Below, piece by piece: positions 5,802 to 6,480 of a DNA stretch of 6,480 bases (positions are counted from its first letter, which is position 1; each line of letters starts with the position of its first letter). This DNA is from Clostridiales bacterium (GTDB lineage: Bacteria > Bacillota > Clostridia > Oscillospirales > Butyricicoccaceae): contig JANZZB010000083.1 of NCBI GenBank assembly GCA_026419635.1, forward strand, positions 1-6,480, in the 5' to 3' direction. The translations under genes were made by a program, and so were the position numbers. The notes under the pieces are model-generated. The model worked only from the letters and a program-made list of their open reading frames with translations, searched no databases and was not told the DNA's origin.

Positions 5802-6461
5802 ATGCAAATGCCGCTATGTTCTCGCTGCAAAAAAAATATAGCCGTAATTTTTCTTACAAAATTGGAAAATGGTGTTACCGTAAATGAAGGAATCTGCTTA
5901 AAGTGCGCAAAAGACCTTGGACTAAAACCCGTTGACGATATTATGCAAAAACTTGGAATATCCGATGACGATCTTGATGTGGTTTCCAGTGAGATGCTTG
6001 AAGCAGCCGGAGGGATAGATGGCCTTTCCGATTCGGATAACGATGAAAATCTATCCAATACAGCAACGTTTCCTTTTCTGAATAAATTTTTCGGCGATAT
6101 GAAATACGATGGCGGCAGTACCGAAAAAAGTAAAAACTCAGATCATCAAAAAACCAGAGCAGAAAAGAAAGACGATAAACGAAAATATCTTGAGAATTAC
6201 GCAATCAACCTGACTGAACGCGCCCGTCTTGATCAGCTTGATCCAGTTATTGGCAGGGAACAGGAAACCGAGCGGGTCATCCAAATCTTAAACCGTCGGC
6301 AAAAAAACAATCCCTGTTTAATCGGCGAGCCCGGTGTCGGAAAAACAGCTATTGCAGAAGGTCTTGCACAGAAGATTTCTCGCGGCGATGTTCCTTATAA
6401 GCTTATGGATAAGGAAGTTTACCTGCTTGATTTAACTTCTCTTGTTGCCGGTACACAATTC
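5802..6461 (+). CDS. ClpE/ClpC-like AAA+ unfoldase with N-terminal zinc module (3'-truncated)
   Basis: ATPase subunit of a Clp chaperone-protease: it unfolds substrates and would feed them to ClpP in the cytoplasm. The visible 220 residues begin with a four-cysteine zinc-binding module, C6-x2-C9 and C32-x2-C35 (CSRC, CLKC), like the ClpE and McsA N-termini. Next come an acidic helical stretch (40-80), a low-complexity charged linker (about 80-130) and the start of the first AAA+ domain: YAINLTERARLDQLDPVIGRE, RRQKNNPCLIG, Walker A GEPGVGKT (175-182) and the pore-side LVAGTQF. No Clp-N double repeat is present, so ClpE is the nearest classical relative, although annotators may call it ClpC. 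The start is uncertain: ATG 5790, TTG 5796 (8 nt after GGAG), ATG 5802 and ATG 5808 are all in frame. All retain the cysteines. The gene should continue beyond the window; bases after 6461 are adapter and must not be translated. Confidence 0.9.
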
Positions 6462-6480
6462 CTGTCTCTTATACACATCT
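6462..6480. other. Tn5 mosaic-end / Nextera adapter sequence (library artefact)
   Basis: The final 19 bases are CTGTCTCTTATACACATCT, identical to the transposase mosaic-end read-through sequence of Nextera-type libraries. They sit exactly at the end of the sequence and replace the conserved residues expected after AGTQF in Clp ATPases (normally an R-G-x-F/Y-E stretch) with LSLIHI. This is untrimmed adapter, not genomic DNA and not a natural Tn5 element. Confidence 0.97.

Noticed and set aside
5687..6058. Minus-strand open frame of 123 codons across the clp leader and 5' end
   Set aside because: It is antisense to a clearly real Clp gene, is serine-rich with no recognisable domain, and has the look of a shadow frame. 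A non-coding minus-strand transcript remains possible and is listed separately.
6462..6480. Natural Tn5/IS50 element end
   Set aside because: The sequence is the engineered mosaic end, lies exactly at the contig edge, and has no transposon sequence beyond it; adapter carry-over is far more likely.

Overview
The window is about 6.5 kb of low-to-moderate GC DNA that reads like a Firmicutes chromosome, most likely a Clostridia member of the Ruminococcaceae/Oscillospiraceae type. The reasons are the gene order ecfA1-ecfA2-ecfT-truA, strong AGGAGGTG-type ribosome binding sites, tightly overlapping genes, a membrane-anchored DUF5711-like protein next to a CvpA-family protein, and a Clp ATPase with an N-terminal zinc-binding module in place of Clp-N repeats. 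All of this is judged from the sequence alone; no database was searched. Every protein gene I can support is on the + strand.

Layout. Bases 1-2384 encode the energising module of an energy-coupling factor (ECF) vitamin/metal importer: two ABC ATPases (EcfA1, cut off at the left edge just after the Walker A lysine, and EcfA2) and the transmembrane coupling protein EcfT. No substrate-binding S component is visible, which fits a group II ECF module shared by S components encoded elsewhere. EcfT overlaps truA (tRNA pseudouridine synthase) by ATGA. truA in turn overlaps a gene for a single-pass membrane protein with a large extracytoplasmic domain of unknown function (DUF5711-like, probably beta-propeller). 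After a 41-bp gap come a CvpA-family membrane protein and, overlapping it by one base, a PgsA-like CDP-alcohol phosphatidyltransferase. The spacing suggests that bases 1-5682 could be one transcription unit or two.

The only sizeable intergenic region (about 119 bp, 5683-5801) lies between pgsA and the Clp ATPase gene and is structurally rich. It has a GC hairpin whose T-run lies on the minus-strand side, a candidate extended -10 element, and a long inverted repeat that can pair the clp Shine-Dalgarno sequence into a 15-bp helix. A smaller, mutually exclusive hairpin can form in the upstream arm. The ClpE/ClpC-like gene runs off the right edge.

The last 19 bases (6462-6480) are exactly the Tn5 mosaic-end sequence used in Nextera-type library adapters. 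They interrupt a well-conserved stretch of the Clp AAA+ domain, so they are almost certainly untrimmed adapter and the biological sequence ends at 6461. I see no mobile element, CRISPR array, tRNA or rRNA. The window is mostly a conserved housekeeping region. The points most worth following are the clp leader structure, the missing canonical start of ecfT, the DUF5711/CvpA pair and the adapter tail.
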